A DNA stretch of 64,000 nt from Saprospiraceae bacterium (GTDB lineage Bacteria > Bacteroidota > Bacteroidia > Chitinophagales > Saprospiraceae), in contig BQJU01000033.1 in assembly GCA_021604865.1 (NCBI GenBank), positions 1 to 64,000 of the forward strand, in the 5' to 3' direction. Of the stretch, positions 36,482 through 45,507 are shown in pieces (positions within the stretch are counted from its first letter, which is position 1; each line of letters starts with the position of its first letter). Under the pieces are notes generated by a model. It was given only the letters and a program-made list of their open reading frames with translations. It did no database searches and was not told the DNA's origin. The position numbers and the translations under genes were made by a program.

Positions 36482-37180
36482 CTATAATAATTTAAAAATT
36501 GTCCATAATATCTTATACCCGGCAAGTATGGTTCCTCTAATCGTTCCCGATACTTTCGAAACCCCTACCCTACGCCGGTATTGTACTGGAACTTCGGTAC
36601 ATTTTAGCTTGTATTTTGCCGCTTTAACCTGCATTTCTACCGTCCATCCAAAATCAGGATCCGCCATTTTCAACTCCACTAACTTTTGCCATTTGATGGC
36701 CCGGAAAGGTCCCAGGTCAGTAAATTGATAATTATAGAACAACTTGATCAGGTTGGTGGCCAGCCAATTACCAAACACCTGCTGGGGCATCATTGCCCCC
36801 CTTTCCATATCTCCTTGAGACCTCGAACCAATAACCAGGTCACAATTGTCTTTGATGATAGGGCGAATTAGCTGGGGCATTTCTTCGGGGTGGTCAGAAT
36901 AATCCCCGTCAATAAAAACGACGATATGAGGCTGTTCGGCTACCGGTTTTTCATTTATATAAGCAATACCTTTCAAACAAGCACTTCCATATCCTTTTCT
37001 TGGCTGCGAAACCACTTTAGCTCCTGCAGCACTTGCAACAGCAGCAGTTTGATCAGTACTGGCATTATCACAAACAATAATATCTCTGACCAAATCTTTA
37101 GGAATATCCTTTACTACCAGCCCAATTGATTGCTCTTCGTTATATGCCGGTATGATTACGTCAATGACTGGTTTTTCCAA
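36482..37180 (-). CDS. GT2 glycosyltransferase, dolichyl-phosphate mannosyltransferase-like
   Basis: 232 residues, all soluble or peripheral apart from a weak hydrophobic C-terminus. Motifs: IDVIIPAYNEEQSIGLVV, CDNASTDQTAAVA, HIVVFIDGDYSDHPEEM (the DxD) and VIGSRSQGDMERGAM with ATNLIKLFYNYQFTDLGPFRA following. These are typical of DPM1/ArnC-like enzymes that put a sugar on polyprenyl phosphate. The start is probably TTG at 37180, since the frame is closed upstream by TAG without an ATG. A promoter with both boxes lies at 37282-37254. First gene of the glycosyltransferase unit. Confidence 0.87.
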   Translation of the reverse strand: MEKPVIDVIIPAYNEEQSIGLVVKDIPKDLVRDIIVCDNASTDQTAAVASAAGAKVVSQPRKGYGSACLKGIAYINEKPVAEQPHIVVFIDGDYSDHPEEMPQLIRPIIKDNCDLVIGSRSQGDMERGAMMPQQVFGNWLATNLIKLFYNYQFTDLGPFRAIKWQKLVELKMADPDFGWTVEMQVKAAKYKLKCTEVPVQYRRRVGVSKVSGTIRGTILAGYKILWTIFKLL

Positions 37181-37253
37181 GTTGGTGTATTTAAAACTGG
37201 TTATTCCCTGAGGTTTGGTCTAATTTTTAAGCTCCGAATAAAACGTATTTCTG

Positions 37254-37282
37254 CAAAGTTAGTAGTTTTCATGGCATTGCAA
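37254..37282 (-). promoter_or_regulatory. Promoter of the glycosyltransferase operon
   Basis: Minus strand TTG (37282-37280), 18-nt spacer, TAACTTTG (37261-37254), an exact TAnnTTTG match. The start would be near 37247, giving a leader of about 67 nt. Confidence 0.65.
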
Positions 37283-37407
37283 CTGTCCGGAAGGTAACTT
37301 TTGAGGAACCTCGAACTAGGCGAAAGTATAAAAATCCTATAATAGTTACCGTATAAAGGAGGAAACATTGAAGCCCGCCGGATATACGACACACGCTCAA
37401 TCTACCG

Positions 37408-37438
37408 TTTAGAGCTCATCATATTATTACTATCTTTG
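37408..37438 (+). promoter_or_regulatory. Promoter of the beta-helix lipoprotein gene
   Basis: TTTA (37408-37411), 19-nt spacer, TATCTTTG (37431-37438). The -7 box covers the alternative GTG start at 37438, which supports the ATG at 37459 as the real start. Confidence 0.6.
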
Positions 37439-37458
37439 TGCGCAATAATCAATTTTTG

Positions 37459-38958
37459 ATGAAAAAAGTAATCTTCCCGCTAGTCTTTATGGCTATGCTG
37501 ATCTGGTCATTGGCCAGTTGTGACAAACAAGAATCCTTTACCACGGATAGCAATGCCAAATTGGAATTTTCTTTGGATACCCTGCATTTTGATACCGTTT
37601 TCACGGAATTGGGTTCTGCTACCCGAACGATTAAGGTTTACAACCGGAATGACAAACCCTTGCGTATTTCCAAAGTACGTATCGAGGGTAATGATGGGGC
37701 TTTCTTCCGTATGAATGTGGATGGAAGGTCTGGCAATATGGTGGAAGATATCGAAGTTTGGGCCAAAGACAGTATCTATGTTTTTGTGGAAGTTACCATT
37801 AATCCCGATCAACCGGAATCGATAAGTCCTTTTGTCATTGAAGACAAAGTCATTTTTGAAACCAATGGCAATACCCAGGAAGTACGGCTGGAAGCCTGGG
37901 GGCAAAATGCCAATTACCTGCCCGGCCGCTTCAACAAAGGCGTCCCGGTAGTGTATACCTGCAACGATGAAGAATGGGTATGGGATGACGCCAAACCCTA
38001 TGTAATCTATGGAGAGGTATTGATCGACAGCTGCTTGTTGCGTATTACGGAAGGTACCCATGTGTATGTACATGGGGGGGTAGCTCAGAATGATTTGTTT
38101 GGCATTTTCAACGATGGAATTTTGTATTTTTTACAAAACGGACGACTGAAAGTTGAAGGGACCCTGGAAAATCCAGTTATTTTTGAGGGCGACCGTTTGG
38201 AGGAACCTTTCCAGGACGTGGCCGGGCAGTGGTACGGCATTATCCTCAATAAAGGCAGTAAGGGTAATGATATCGAACACGCTATTATCAAAAATGCGGC
38301 TTTTGGCATTTATGTAGATTCCACAGCGGAATTGAATATACGAAACAGTCAGTTTTACAATACAACCGGCGGCGGCATTATCGGATTCCATGGCACCATC
38401 GATGCTTCTAACTGTTTGATATACAACAACAATTCGACCTCGCTACAACTGATCCTTGGCGGGAATTACAATTTTACGCAGTGTACTTTTGCCAGTTATG
38501 GAGTAGATGCTTCCGCCGTAAGTCTGGGCAATTCTTTTTGTTATAAAGGCTCACCCGTTTCTTGCGAGATCGGAGAGGTTTTGCCTCTAAAGGCGCGCTT
38601 TCAAAATTGTATCTTTTTTGGTTCCCGAAGAGATGAGATTGATTTTGGCGATGCCACAGGAAGACAGGATCCCAGTTTTTTTGATGTGCAATTTGATCAT
38701 TGCCTGGTCAAGGTTGATGAATTGCTGACCAGAGAAATGGGCCTCTATGCCGATTTTTTTGAAAGTTATTGTAACAATTGTGTCAATGGCTCCAGAACAG
38801 ACGAATTATTTATCGATCCGGATGAGGATGATTATCACCTGGATACCATGTCTATTGCTATTGATATAGGATTGCCGCTTCCCGCCTTCCCTACTGATCT
38901 GGAAGGCAAAACGCGGGATGAAAATCCGGATGTGGGTTGTTTTGAATTTCCTAAATAG
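37459..38958 (+). CDS. Lipoprotein with right-handed beta-helix fold
   Basis: 499 residues from the ATG at 37459. The lipoprotein signal ends in SLASC (C21). After a beta-sandwich region (FDTVFTELGSATRTIKVYNRN, cited as FDTVFTELGS), residues 170-480 show right-handed parallel beta-helix turns (IENAIIKNAAFGIYV-like, GGGIIGFHGTIDASNCLIYNN, cited in parts) typical of pectin-lyase-fold proteins. The end DLEGKTRDENPDVGCFEF matches choice-of-anchor proteins of Bacteroidota. No catalytic residues are evident. It is followed after 18 nt by an NAD-binding protein gene, likely the same operon. Function unknown; surface or periplasmic. Confidence 0.82.
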   Translation: MKKVIFPLVFMAMLIWSLASCDKQESFTTDSNAKLEFSLDTLHFDTVFTELGSATRTIKVYNRNDKPLRISKVRIEGNDGAFFRMNVDGRSGNMVEDIEVWAKDSIYVFVEVTINPDQPESISPFVIEDKVIFETNGNTQEVRLEAWGQNANYLPGRFNKGVPVVYTCNDEEWVWDDAKPYVIYGEVLIDSCLLRITEGTHVYVHGGVAQNDLFGIFNDGILYFLQNGRLKVEGTLENPVIFEGDRLEEPFQDVAGQWYGIILNKGSKGNDIEHAIIKNAAFGIYVDSTAELNIRNSQFYNTTGGGIIGFHGTIDASNCLIYNNNSTSLQLILGGNYNFTQCTFASYGVDASAVSLGNSFCYKGSPVSCEIGEVLPLKARFQNCIFFGSRRDEIDFGDATGRQDPSFFDVQFDHCLVKVDELLTREMGLYADFFESYCNNCVNGSRTDELFIDPDEDDYHLDTMSIAIDIGLPLPAFPTDLEGKTRDENPDVGCFEFPK

Positions 38959-38976
38959 GATAAGAAACCGCATTTT

Positions 38977-39798
38977 ATGAGTAGCAAATATACGATTTCC
39001 ATTATGGGTTGCGGTTGGCTGGGACTCCCCCTTGGCATCTATCTGGCAGCGCAAGGACATCGGGTAAAGGGGTCTACCACCAGCAAAAGTAAATTAGCCA
39101 AAATCGCTGAAGCAGGCATTGAGCCCCACCTGATTGAGGTCGGTGAATCTCTGGACATTGAGGAGGATAGCGACTTTTTTGACAGTGATCTACTGATTCT
39201 CAATATTCCGCCGGGACGTAGGCGGGAAGGGGTGGAAATAAAATACCCGCAGGAGATGGAAACCGTGTTATGGGCAGCGGTAGAGGGAGGTATCCGAAAG
39301 ATGATTTTTGTGAGTTCGACTAGTGTTTATGGAGAATTGACTGGCGAAGTCACAGAAGCAACGGAACCACTACCCAGCACCTCTTCTGGCCGTGGGCTGA
39401 CCATCGCTGAAAACTTGCTACTGGATGAAGATGAAATAGCTCTTACTATCTTGCGGTTTGCTGGATTGGCTGGTGGAGATCGCAAAGCCGGACGCTTTCT
39501 GGCTGGAAAACAAAACCTCCCTAATGGCCTGGCACCGGTAAATTTGGTGCATCGGGACGATTGTATTCGCATCATAGCAGCCATTATCCAACAAGAAAAA
39601 TGGGGAGAAATCTATCAGGTGGCGGCTGATGAACATCCTCCCAAGGTTCAATTTTATCCTTTTATGGCTAAAAAAATGGGCATAGAGCCTCCGTCTTTCC
39701 AAATGAATGGGGAAGATGGGAAGGTGGTTAGCAATGCGAAAGTGAAACGGGATTTAAAGTATACTTTTCTGCATCCCGATCCGATGTTATTTTCTTAG
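38977..39798 (+). CDS. NAD(P)-binding epimerase/dehydratase-like protein (YeeZ-like)
   Basis: 273 residues with a Rossmann fold. The nucleotide loop is SIMGCGWLGLPLG (about 8-20). FVSSTSVYGELTGEV carries the SDR Ser/Tyr region in atypical form, and LTILRFAGLAGGDRKAGRFL is shared with YeeZ-type proteins. The substrate is unknown. It follows the beta-helix lipoprotein gene by 18 nt. A family C foldback element starts on the last base of its TAG stop codon, so the element sits hard against the gene. Confidence 0.83.
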   Translation: MSSKYTISIMGCGWLGLPLGIYLAAQGHRVKGSTTSKSKLAKIAEAGIEPHLIEVGESLDIEEDSDFFDSDLLILNIPPGRRREGVEIKYPQEMETVLWAAVEGGIRKMIFVSSTSVYGELTGEVTEATEPLPSTSSGRGLTIAENLLLDEDEIALTILRFAGLAGGDRKAGRFLAGKQNLPNGLAPVNLVHRDDCIRIIAAIIQQEKWGEIYQVAADEHPPKVQFYPFMAKKMGIEPPSFQMNGEDGKVVSNAKVKRDLKYTFLHPDPMLFS

Positions 39799-39956
39799 GG
39801 GTCAGCGAAGAATAAGTTGTCTGTTTCAGGCGAGCTATTTTGTCACCAGCCTAGGCGCGAAAACCGCGCTTGGCCACCACTAAGCAAGGATTTGAGCAAC
39901 AACGGCTGGTGGCAAAATAGCCGTATTAAATGGGTAAGTTATTCTTCGCTGACCCC
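39798..39956. repeat. Foldback element family C, copy 2
   Basis: 159 bp. The ends GGGGTCAGCGAAGAATAA and TTATTCTTCGCTGACCCC are exact reverse complements (18 bp). A second inner pair, GCTATTTTGTCACCAGCC and GGCTGGTGGCAAAATAGC, matches at 17 of 18. Interior resembles the element at 33089. Non-coding. Confidence 0.9.
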
Positions 39957-39974
39957 TTGGAGTTGTTTTTTTTT

Positions 39975-40035
39975 CACCACTGAGGCGCAGAGGACGCGGA
40001 GAAAATATTAGGATTTTTACTCCGCGTCCACTCCT
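39975..40035. repeat. CACTGAGGCGCAGAGGACGC-type palindromic element
   Basis: Contains CACCACTGAGGCGCAGAGG (translating as TTEAQRTRR in one frame) and a 10-bp inverted repeat GGACGCGGAG (39992-40001) / CTCCGCGTCC (40020-40029). From general knowledge, near-identical TEAQR-coding sequences recur between genes in many bacteria. It may also act as a terminator of the convergent MFS gene. Confidence 0.6.
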
Positions 40036-40045
40036 TTGAGGATAA

Positions 40046-41272
40046 TCAATCAAACACTGTTTCCAAAACCTCTACCTTTTTCTTTTTCTGTTTAGGCACA
40101 ACAGCCCTCGGGCGCCCTTGGCGGAAACTGAGTAAGGCCATTGCTACAAACAAGACCAGTACCAATAACAGCGCCAAACGTAGGCCCTGCCAATCTGCGA
40201 GAAAACCAATCAGCGGTGGTCCGAAGAGGAAACCGGAATAGCCGATGGTAGTGACCATGCTAATACCTACTCCGGGAGCCAGTCCGGGCATAGCACCTGC
40301 CGTACTATAGGCTATGGGCACAATCGTCGCCAGCCCCAAACCGACAATAAACAAACCCGCAATAACCACCAGTGGCTGAGCGACCAGAATGGCCAATAAC
40401 ATGCCCAAAAATGCCGTCAAACTACTCAACATCAATAGGCGGGAATCACCTAGCGCAATACGCATACGATCGCCCATAAAGCGGCCCAACATCATGGCAA
40501 ATGAAAAAGCGGCCAACCCCATAGGTGCCAAGCTTTTATCTGCCTTTGCAACATTGCGCATATAATTGGTGCTCCAATCGGCCATGGCACCTTCACCCAG
40601 CATACAACAAAAGGCAATAAATCCAATGCCTACCAAAGCTTTAGTTGGCCAGCGGAAACCAGGTTTTTCATTGCTAATGGTTGCACTTACCGGATCGGGA
40701 AGTAAATAACGGATGCCCCATATAGCCAGGGCTAAACTAAAAACACTTATTATAATCAAATGCTGGAATAAGGTAACATTCAAACTGGTAAATAATGCCC
40801 CGGTACCGGCTCCAATCATCATACCTGCGCTAAAAATGGCGTGAAAGGAAGACATAATCGGCTTTTTTCGGCTGCTTTCCACCACCACAGCCTGAGCATT
40901 CATCGCTACATCCAAAATACCGGTTGTGATGCCCATACAGAAAAACAGGGCTACCAGGAAAAGTGGCCCCGGCATAAGCGGAATAAAGGGAATAACCCCG
41001 CAAAACAGAAGTGCACCAATACTGGTAATTTGTCGGGTACCTTTGCTGCTGATCACCCATCCGGCAAATGGCATGGCCACCAATGCCCCCAGGGCTACAG
41101 CCAGTAAGATCATCCCCAGGCTCCCGTTGTCAAGTCCATATATTTCTTGTATGCGCGGTAGGCGCGATACCCAGTTGGCATACAGAAAACCATTATTAAA
41201 AAAGATGATGCTCACGGCAAATCGTGCCCATTGCACCTGTTTAATTTCGATTGCTTTTTGATTCAATTTCAT
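40046..41272 (-). CDS. MFS transporter
   Basis: 408 residues with twelve hydrophobic helices. Start at the ATG at 41272; a TTG at 41293 overlaps the -7 box of the promoter. Helix 1 (FAVSIIFFNNGFLYANWVSRLP), cited as NNGFLYANWVSRLP, and the loop 2-3 region GWVISSKGTRQ fit the FucP/YbjJ-like branch of the major facilitator superfamily, which includes sugar and drug porters. Pfam-like motif A is degenerate. The C-terminal tail is Lys-rich and cytoplasmic. Substrate not known; no sugar or drug genes lie next to it. Confidence 0.87.
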   Translation of the reverse strand: MKLNQKAIEIKQVQWARFAVSIIFFNNGFLYANWVSRLPRIQEIYGLDNGSLGMILLAVALGALVAMPFAGWVISSKGTRQITSIGALLFCGVIPFIPLMPGPLFLVALFFCMGITTGILDVAMNAQAVVVESSRKKPIMSSFHAIFSAGMMIGAGTGALFTSLNVTLFQHLIIISVFSLALAIWGIRYLLPDPVSATISNEKPGFRWPTKALVGIGFIAFCCMLGEGAMADWSTNYMRNVAKADKSLAPMGLAAFSFAMMLGRFMGDRMRIALGDSRLLMLSSLTAFLGMLLAILVAQPLVVIAGLFIVGLGLATIVPIAYSTAGAMPGLAPGVGISMVTTIGYSGFLFGPPLIGFLADWQGLRLALLLVLVLFVAMALLSFRQGRPRAVVPKQKKKKVEVLETVFD

Positions 41273-41290
41273 GATTTTAAAATTCTGCCA

Positions 41291-41318
41291 CAAATTTAGG
41301 GGGATTTAGCATCAGCAA
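41291..41318 (-). promoter_or_regulatory. Promoter of the MFS gene
   Basis: Minus strand TTG (41318-41316), 17-nt spacer, TAAATTTG (41298-41291), an exact TAnnTTTG match. It predicts a very short leader (about 12 nt) before the ATG at 41272. Confidence 0.6.
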
Positions 41319-41467
41319 TTGACAGCACATATACCAATTCAGATGCTATATTAACCAAATCTAGTAAGACCATCTATTTTAAAGGTAATTACCTGTCAAT
41401 ACGCTAAAGACAGGAGTTATAATATCGAACTTTTAGCCTGAATCTCAAGTTTAGAACATGTTTAATG

Positions 41468-41497
41468 TTTACAATAAAAAATTGAGGAATACATTTA
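41468..41497 (+). promoter_or_regulatory. Promoter candidate of the DUF3298-like lipoprotein gene
   Basis: TTTA (41468-41471), 18-nt spacer, TACATTTA (41490-41497), seven of eight -7 matches. It supports an ATG start at 41534 or 41543 over the TTG at 41519. Confidence 0.4.
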
Positions 41498-41542
41498 ATA
41501 CATTGTGCGATTAAAATATTGGTTCCCAATAAAATGCTCCCT

Positions 41543-42724
41543 ATGAAAATCAAGAATCTTCTATTTTTCCTATTCCTGGCCTTTGTTTCTTGTCAATCAG
41601 ATGCGCCGTCTTCAGATACCACTCAGGATAATGCTCAGGAAGAGACAGATCAACAAGATCAATCACCGCCAAGCGAGGGTGAAAGATACTTGAAACTTCA
41701 AGGTAATATAGGCGACTACCCCATCACCATGAACTTACAAATCAACCCTACGGCGACCAACCAGGGGTGGGACTATTCGGGTACTTATTATTATGACAAT
41801 ATTGGCCAACCGCTCAGTGTGCAGGGTACCACAAAGAAAGGTGGCATCATTGAATTGGAGGAATATGACCAGCCCGGAAATGTGAGTGGTAAATTTGTGG
41901 GCAAAATCAATGGCCAAAACGAATTTTCGGGAAGCTGGCGAAGCGGTGACAATAAGCGGGAGCTGGATTTTTTACTCAAACCTCCCCTGAAGATGATTTT
42001 CCAAATGCTGGCTTTTAGTGATTCGCTGGAATGGAAGGCCGAGGGGACAGAAGGCGCTACCGCCTATTATGATGAAACCTGGCTATGGCCTGCCGATTAT
42101 GTTCAGGCAGACCACCGGAATTTTCTCCGCCAGCAAATTTTGATTCAAATGGCAGGTGATTCAATGGCAGCACTTCACAAAGATCCAAAAACATTGTATG
42201 CGATACAAAAAGATCAATTTTTTGAAGACTTTGCCGCAGAAATGCAGCTTGTGCTCGACAACAATGATGGAGAAGATCCCTCCTGGCTACCCCCGGGTTA
42301 CGCCATTTCTACTTCTATGGAAATCACCTACGATAGCCCTGAATTACTGACCATTGCCTACCTCAACTACTCCTACCTGGGTGGTGCCCACGGCAATTAT
42401 GGCACAACATTTAAGGTGTATGATCTAGCCCAACAAAAAGTATTAACCCTGGATGATATCTTTCAGCCCGACTACAAAACCAAACTAAACCTGGCTCTCA
42501 GTAAGGCCATGCGGAAAGCCTATGATATAGAGGAAAGTCAAGATCTAACCGAAGTGTTATTTGAGAACACCATTGAAGCCAATGACAATTTCGGCCTGAC
42601 CAGCCAAGGCATCCTATTTAATTATGTTCCCTATGAAATTTCAGCCTATGCAGTCGGAGAAATCCGCTTGTTTGTGCCTTTTGAGGAACTTAAGGAGGTG
42701 TTGAAGCCGGATTTTGTGAAATAG
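41543..42724 (+). CDS. Lipoprotein with DUF4163/DUF3298-like (RsiV/PdaC-type) domain
   Basis: 393 residues from the ATG at 41543. The lipobox is AFVSC (C17), followed by a Ser/Gln/Asp-rich linker (18-45). Residues 165-393 carry the cues of the DUF3298/DUF4163 module: ITYDSPELLTIAYLNYSYLGGAHGN and VLTLDDIFQPDYKTKLN (first cited in part: NYSYLGGAHGNYGTTF), ending LFVPFEELKEVLK. In other bacteria this module is found in RsiV, which senses lysozyme, and PdaC. The N-terminal beta part (48-150) is unknown. Convergent with the next gene, 6 nt apart. Confidence 0.8.
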   Translation: MKIKNLLFFLFLAFVSCQSDAPSSDTTQDNAQEETDQQDQSPPSEGERYLKLQGNIGDYPITMNLQINPTATNQGWDYSGTYYYDNIGQPLSVQGTTKKGGIIELEEYDQPGNVSGKFVGKINGQNEFSGSWRSGDNKRELDFLLKPPLKMIFQMLAFSDSLEWKAEGTEGATAYYDETWLWPADYVQADHRNFLRQQILIQMAGDSMAALHKDPKTLYAIQKDQFFEDFAAEMQLVLDNNDGEDPSWLPPGYAISTSMEITYDSPELLTIAYLNYSYLGGAHGNYGTTFKVYDLAQQKVLTLDDIFQPDYKTKLNLALSKAMRKAYDIEESQDLTEVLFENTIEANDNFGLTSQGILFNYVPYEISAYAVGEIRLFVPFEELKEVLKPDFVK

Positions 42725-42730
42725 CTCCTT

Positions 42731-43603
42731 CTAAATTCGAATAAACCTCCTGCTCAACACCATCCTGCCATCAACAAACAAAGTCACAAAATACAAGCCA
42801 GCCGGATAAGCCGGTAAGATCAACGAACCACTTGATAAGGATAGAGACAATTGCGAAAGCCTTTTTCCGGAGCGATCAAAAATAAAGACTTCTCCTTGTA
42901 CACCAATGGGAAGCTCATATTGCAAGGTACTTTCCTGCTGGGCGGGGTTTGGGAAAATAGTCAACGCTACATCGGGAAGGTCGGGTTGTTTTGTATCCGT
43001 GTTAACACAACTTCCAATACTATAAATCAAACCTTCTACCGGGTCTTCGTAACAAAGCAATTCATCTGTGCAGGGAGGTTTAGAATTAATCGGTTCTGGT
43101 AATAGCAATTTTCCACTTGAAAATTCCGTTCCGTAACCTTCTCCAAATCGAATGTTATTATATAAGACGGTACTGTCCGAATGGAGTATTTTTGCTCTTC
43201 TATGAATGCCATCTACTTCATTGATGATTACTATAAGCGTGTCAGTTGCATAGGCTGCAGTACATACTTTTACCTTCCATGATTCTCCAACCTGCTTGGA
43301 AAAATCGTAGATCAGTTGAAACTCCTGATCATATTCATTAAAGATAAATACCTCATACCCATCCTGATGAACATAAATGTCACCATGAAAATTTGCAAAA
43401 CAAGACCAGGTATGAATTAATGTACAGTATTTACTCTGTATAATGCTATCTTCTGTGACCGTGAACTGGGCGTAAGAAGTTTGGGGAATTGCCGGGCAAT
43501 GTGACCGGGTATACCATTTCGCACCCAGGGGCGCAAAATCAAGTTGACTATACCCTATGCAAGTACAGGAAATGGCAATGAGTAAAGAAATAAGCTTTTT
43601 CAT
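42731..43603 (-). CDS. Secreted protein with T9SS sorting domain
   Basis: 290 residues: signal peptide (1-19, ending GYSQ), a middle part (20-205) without a known fold but with six Cys, and a type A sorting domain (206-290; LTIFPNPAQQESTLQYELP, YPAGLYFVTLFVDG). The CTD predicts export by the T9SS and attachment or release at the surface. It is followed 9 nt upstream by another T9SS cargo gene in the same direction, so the two may be one operon. Function of the body is not recognised. Confidence 0.82.
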   Translation of the reverse strand: MKKLISLLIAISCTCIGYSQLDFAPLGAKWYTRSHCPAIPQTSYAQFTVTEDSIIQSKYCTLIHTWSCFANFHGDIYVHQDGYEVFIFNEYDQEFQLIYDFSKQVGESWKVKVCTAAYATDTLIVIINEVDGIHRRAKILHSDSTVLYNNIRFGEGYGTEFSSGKLLLPEPINSKPPCTDELLCYEDPVEGLIYSIGSCVNTDTKQPDLPDVALTIFPNPAQQESTLQYELPIGVQGEVFIFDRSGKRLSQLSLSLSSGSLILPAYPAGLYFVTLFVDGRMVLSRRFIRI

Positions 43604-43612
43604 GATTTTTTT

Positions 43613-45172
43613 TTACTGTTTGATAAATCTTTTTACGCTTCGAATTTTTCCATCCTCCAAATACTGCAAGAAATAAATCCCTGGTGTCCAATTCCAGACC
43701 GGCAAAATAAAAGTCAGATCTGATCGCTGATTTTGAAAGGTTTTTATGACCCGTCCCTTGGCGTCAGTGATACGAAAACTAACCTGCCTTTCATGCTGTG
43801 AGGAACGAAAGTAGATGTTGAGGTAATCGGTTGTGGGATTGGGAAAAATATCCAGGCGAAATCTGTCTATTCCCTCTTCAAAAACAGCAGTAACACCACA
43901 ACCGGGTACTAAACAGCCAAATTCGTCAAGTTTTAGTAACCAGGCTTGCTGTGGAATGGTATCTTCATAGGTCCAGTCTTTAGCTTCTCCACATAAAATA
44001 AAACCACCATCAGGGGTTTCCTTCAGGTCAATGATATCATGAGTATAGATATCAGCAGTCAGGATTTTGTATTCCCTTGTCCAAATGCTATCCCCTTCAA
44101 GAGAGACTTTTCCAACCCAACCAGAGCTGCCGTACATTTCATCATCTGGATTATCATCCGGAGCCGGAGTCGTTCCGGCTGCTACAAATCCGCTACCATC
44201 ATTTAATTTTATTATATTGGTTAAATCGGTAAAAACAAAGGGCCGGTCGCCCATAAATGTGGTTTCCCATTCCAGCTCATGAGCCGGGTTCAACTTAAAC
44301 AACATTTTTTCAAACCAGACCACGTTGACCGAAGACCGTTCGTATTCTGTACCTACCCCTGAAGCAACTACAAGGCTGCCATCCTCCAGTAAAACCATAT
44401 CATTGGCAGCATCCCGCAAACTTCCCAATGTGGGGGAAAAGTACTCCCATTCCATGTTCCCAAAACTATCTACCTGGAAAATATGGGTTTGGTAAGTATA
44501 ATGTTGGGCAGCTGTATTAATATTTGTTCGGATAGCCCCTATCATAATTTTATTCTCGGGTGTTATAAGAATTGATAATGGCTTATCCCACATTGTATTA
44601 CCATACACTTTTCCCCATTCTTTATTACCCAAAATATTCGTCTTTATGAGGTATATATCCCCGTTTGCTATGGTTTTCTCTATCCAGCATGCAATAACAA
44701 AGCCTCCATCAGGCATTGGAGCCATTGCTAAGGGATGAATGAATTCTTGTTCCGGATAAAAAGGATTCAGATATTCTTTTGTCCAGATGGTATCTCCATA
44801 CTGATTGTATTTAAGGAGCATGCCCTTCATCACAGGATCATAGGTTAATCCTGTAACTGCAAAATTACCGTCTTGCAAAGTAGTTAAAGTATGTGTCCAG
44901 GTATAATAAGGTTGGACCGGGCTAATCAGCTTTTTTATAAATATCGGCTGCCCATCTAAATCCAATTTAACAAATAAACTTCCTCCTTGTAGAAAGGGAA
45001 CAGTGTCAGCGTAAATCCCGGTGGTATAATAACAGCTATCCGTAGCAATTATACTGGTTAAATATGTGGCGAGGGTGTTAAAACTACATCTCTTATTAAA
45101 AGTAGTTTGTCCCTTTACAATAAGGGAAAAACAAATAAATAGGAAAATCAATAAATAGCCTGTCTTTTTCAT
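43613..45172 (-). CDS. Secreted propeller-like protein with T9SS sorting domain
   Basis: 519 residues with signal peptide (1-21, ending VKGQ). The body has repeated segments of about 50-60 residues (TTLQDGNFAVTGLTYDPV; PMPDGGFVIACWIEK; LEDGSLVVASGVG; ETPDGGFILCGEAKD), each followed by WLLKLDEFG-like strands, as in the protein at 22954. The last 85 residues are a T9SS type A sorting domain (LDIFPNPTTDYLNIYFRSS; TPGIYFLQYLEDG). It may bind ligands at the cell surface. It precedes the 42731 gene by 9 nt. Confidence 0.85.
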   Translation of the reverse strand: MKKTGYLLIFLFICFSLIVKGQTTFNKRCSFNTLATYLTSIIATDSCYYTTGIYADTVPFLQGGSLFVKLDLDGQPIFIKKLISPVQPYYTWTHTLTTLQDGNFAVTGLTYDPVMKGMLLKYNQYGDTIWTKEYLNPFYPEQEFIHPLAMAPMPDGGFVIACWIEKTIANGDIYLIKTNILGNKEWGKVYGNTMWDKPLSILITPENKIMIGAIRTNINTAAQHYTYQTHIFQVDSFGNMEWEYFSPTLGSLRDAANDMVLLEDGSLVVASGVGTEYERSSVNVVWFEKMLFKLNPAHELEWETTFMGDRPFVFTDLTNIIKLNDGSGFVAAGTTPAPDDNPDDEMYGSSGWVGKVSLEGDSIWTREYKILTADIYTHDIIDLKETPDGGFILCGEAKDWTYEDTIPQQAWLLKLDEFGCLVPGCGVTAVFEEGIDRFRLDIFPNPTTDYLNIYFRSSQHERQVSFRITDAKGRVIKTFQNQRSDLTFILPVWNWTPGIYFLQYLEDGKIRSVKRFIKQ

Positions 45173-45507
45173 GATTATAATATTTAAAAAGCGGCTGGGA
45201 CATTTCGTTAGTAATATTAGGTATTTCTAATAGTAAGGAAGTTTCAATATTCTCCAAACATGCACTAAAGGTTATGGTTTTTGAAGCCGCTAAACAAGGA
45301 AGAGAAAGAGCAAAAAGGCACTTAGCAGTTTTAGTTGTAGGTTGTAGGTTAGTATAAGGTTTTTTCATGGTTTAGGGATAATGCGGTTGGGTTTCCGCGA
45401 GCATCAGGAGAAAGCGCCAACCCGATTAATGGATTCCCTAATATAAGGTTTTTTATTTAAATACCACTTTTTAATGTTAATTTTATGCTCATCACAAAGT
45501 AAATTCT
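45173..45507. other. Intergenic region with foldback insert and family A half-site
   Basis: Holds a family A arm TCTCCAAACATGCACTAA (45251-45268) and the 76-bp foldback insert at 45366-45441. A 90-codon minus-strand frame begins with a signal-like MKKPYTNLQP but runs through the repeat arm; it may be a broken leader of a former gene and I do not call it. Confidence 0.5.
45353..45454. repeat. 76-bp foldback insert flanked by 13-bp direct repeats
   Basis: TATAAGGTTTTTT occurs at 45353-45365 and 45442-45454. Between them 76 bp end in TTAGGGA (45372-45378) and TCCCTAA (45435-45441), with an inner GGTTGG/CCAACC pair. The direct repeats look like a target-site duplication of a small non-autonomous element. 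Confidence 0.7.

Noticed and set aside
45096-45368. 90-codon minus-strand frame with a signal-like start
   Set aside because: Overlaps the start of a real gene and runs through a repeat arm; at best a broken leader.
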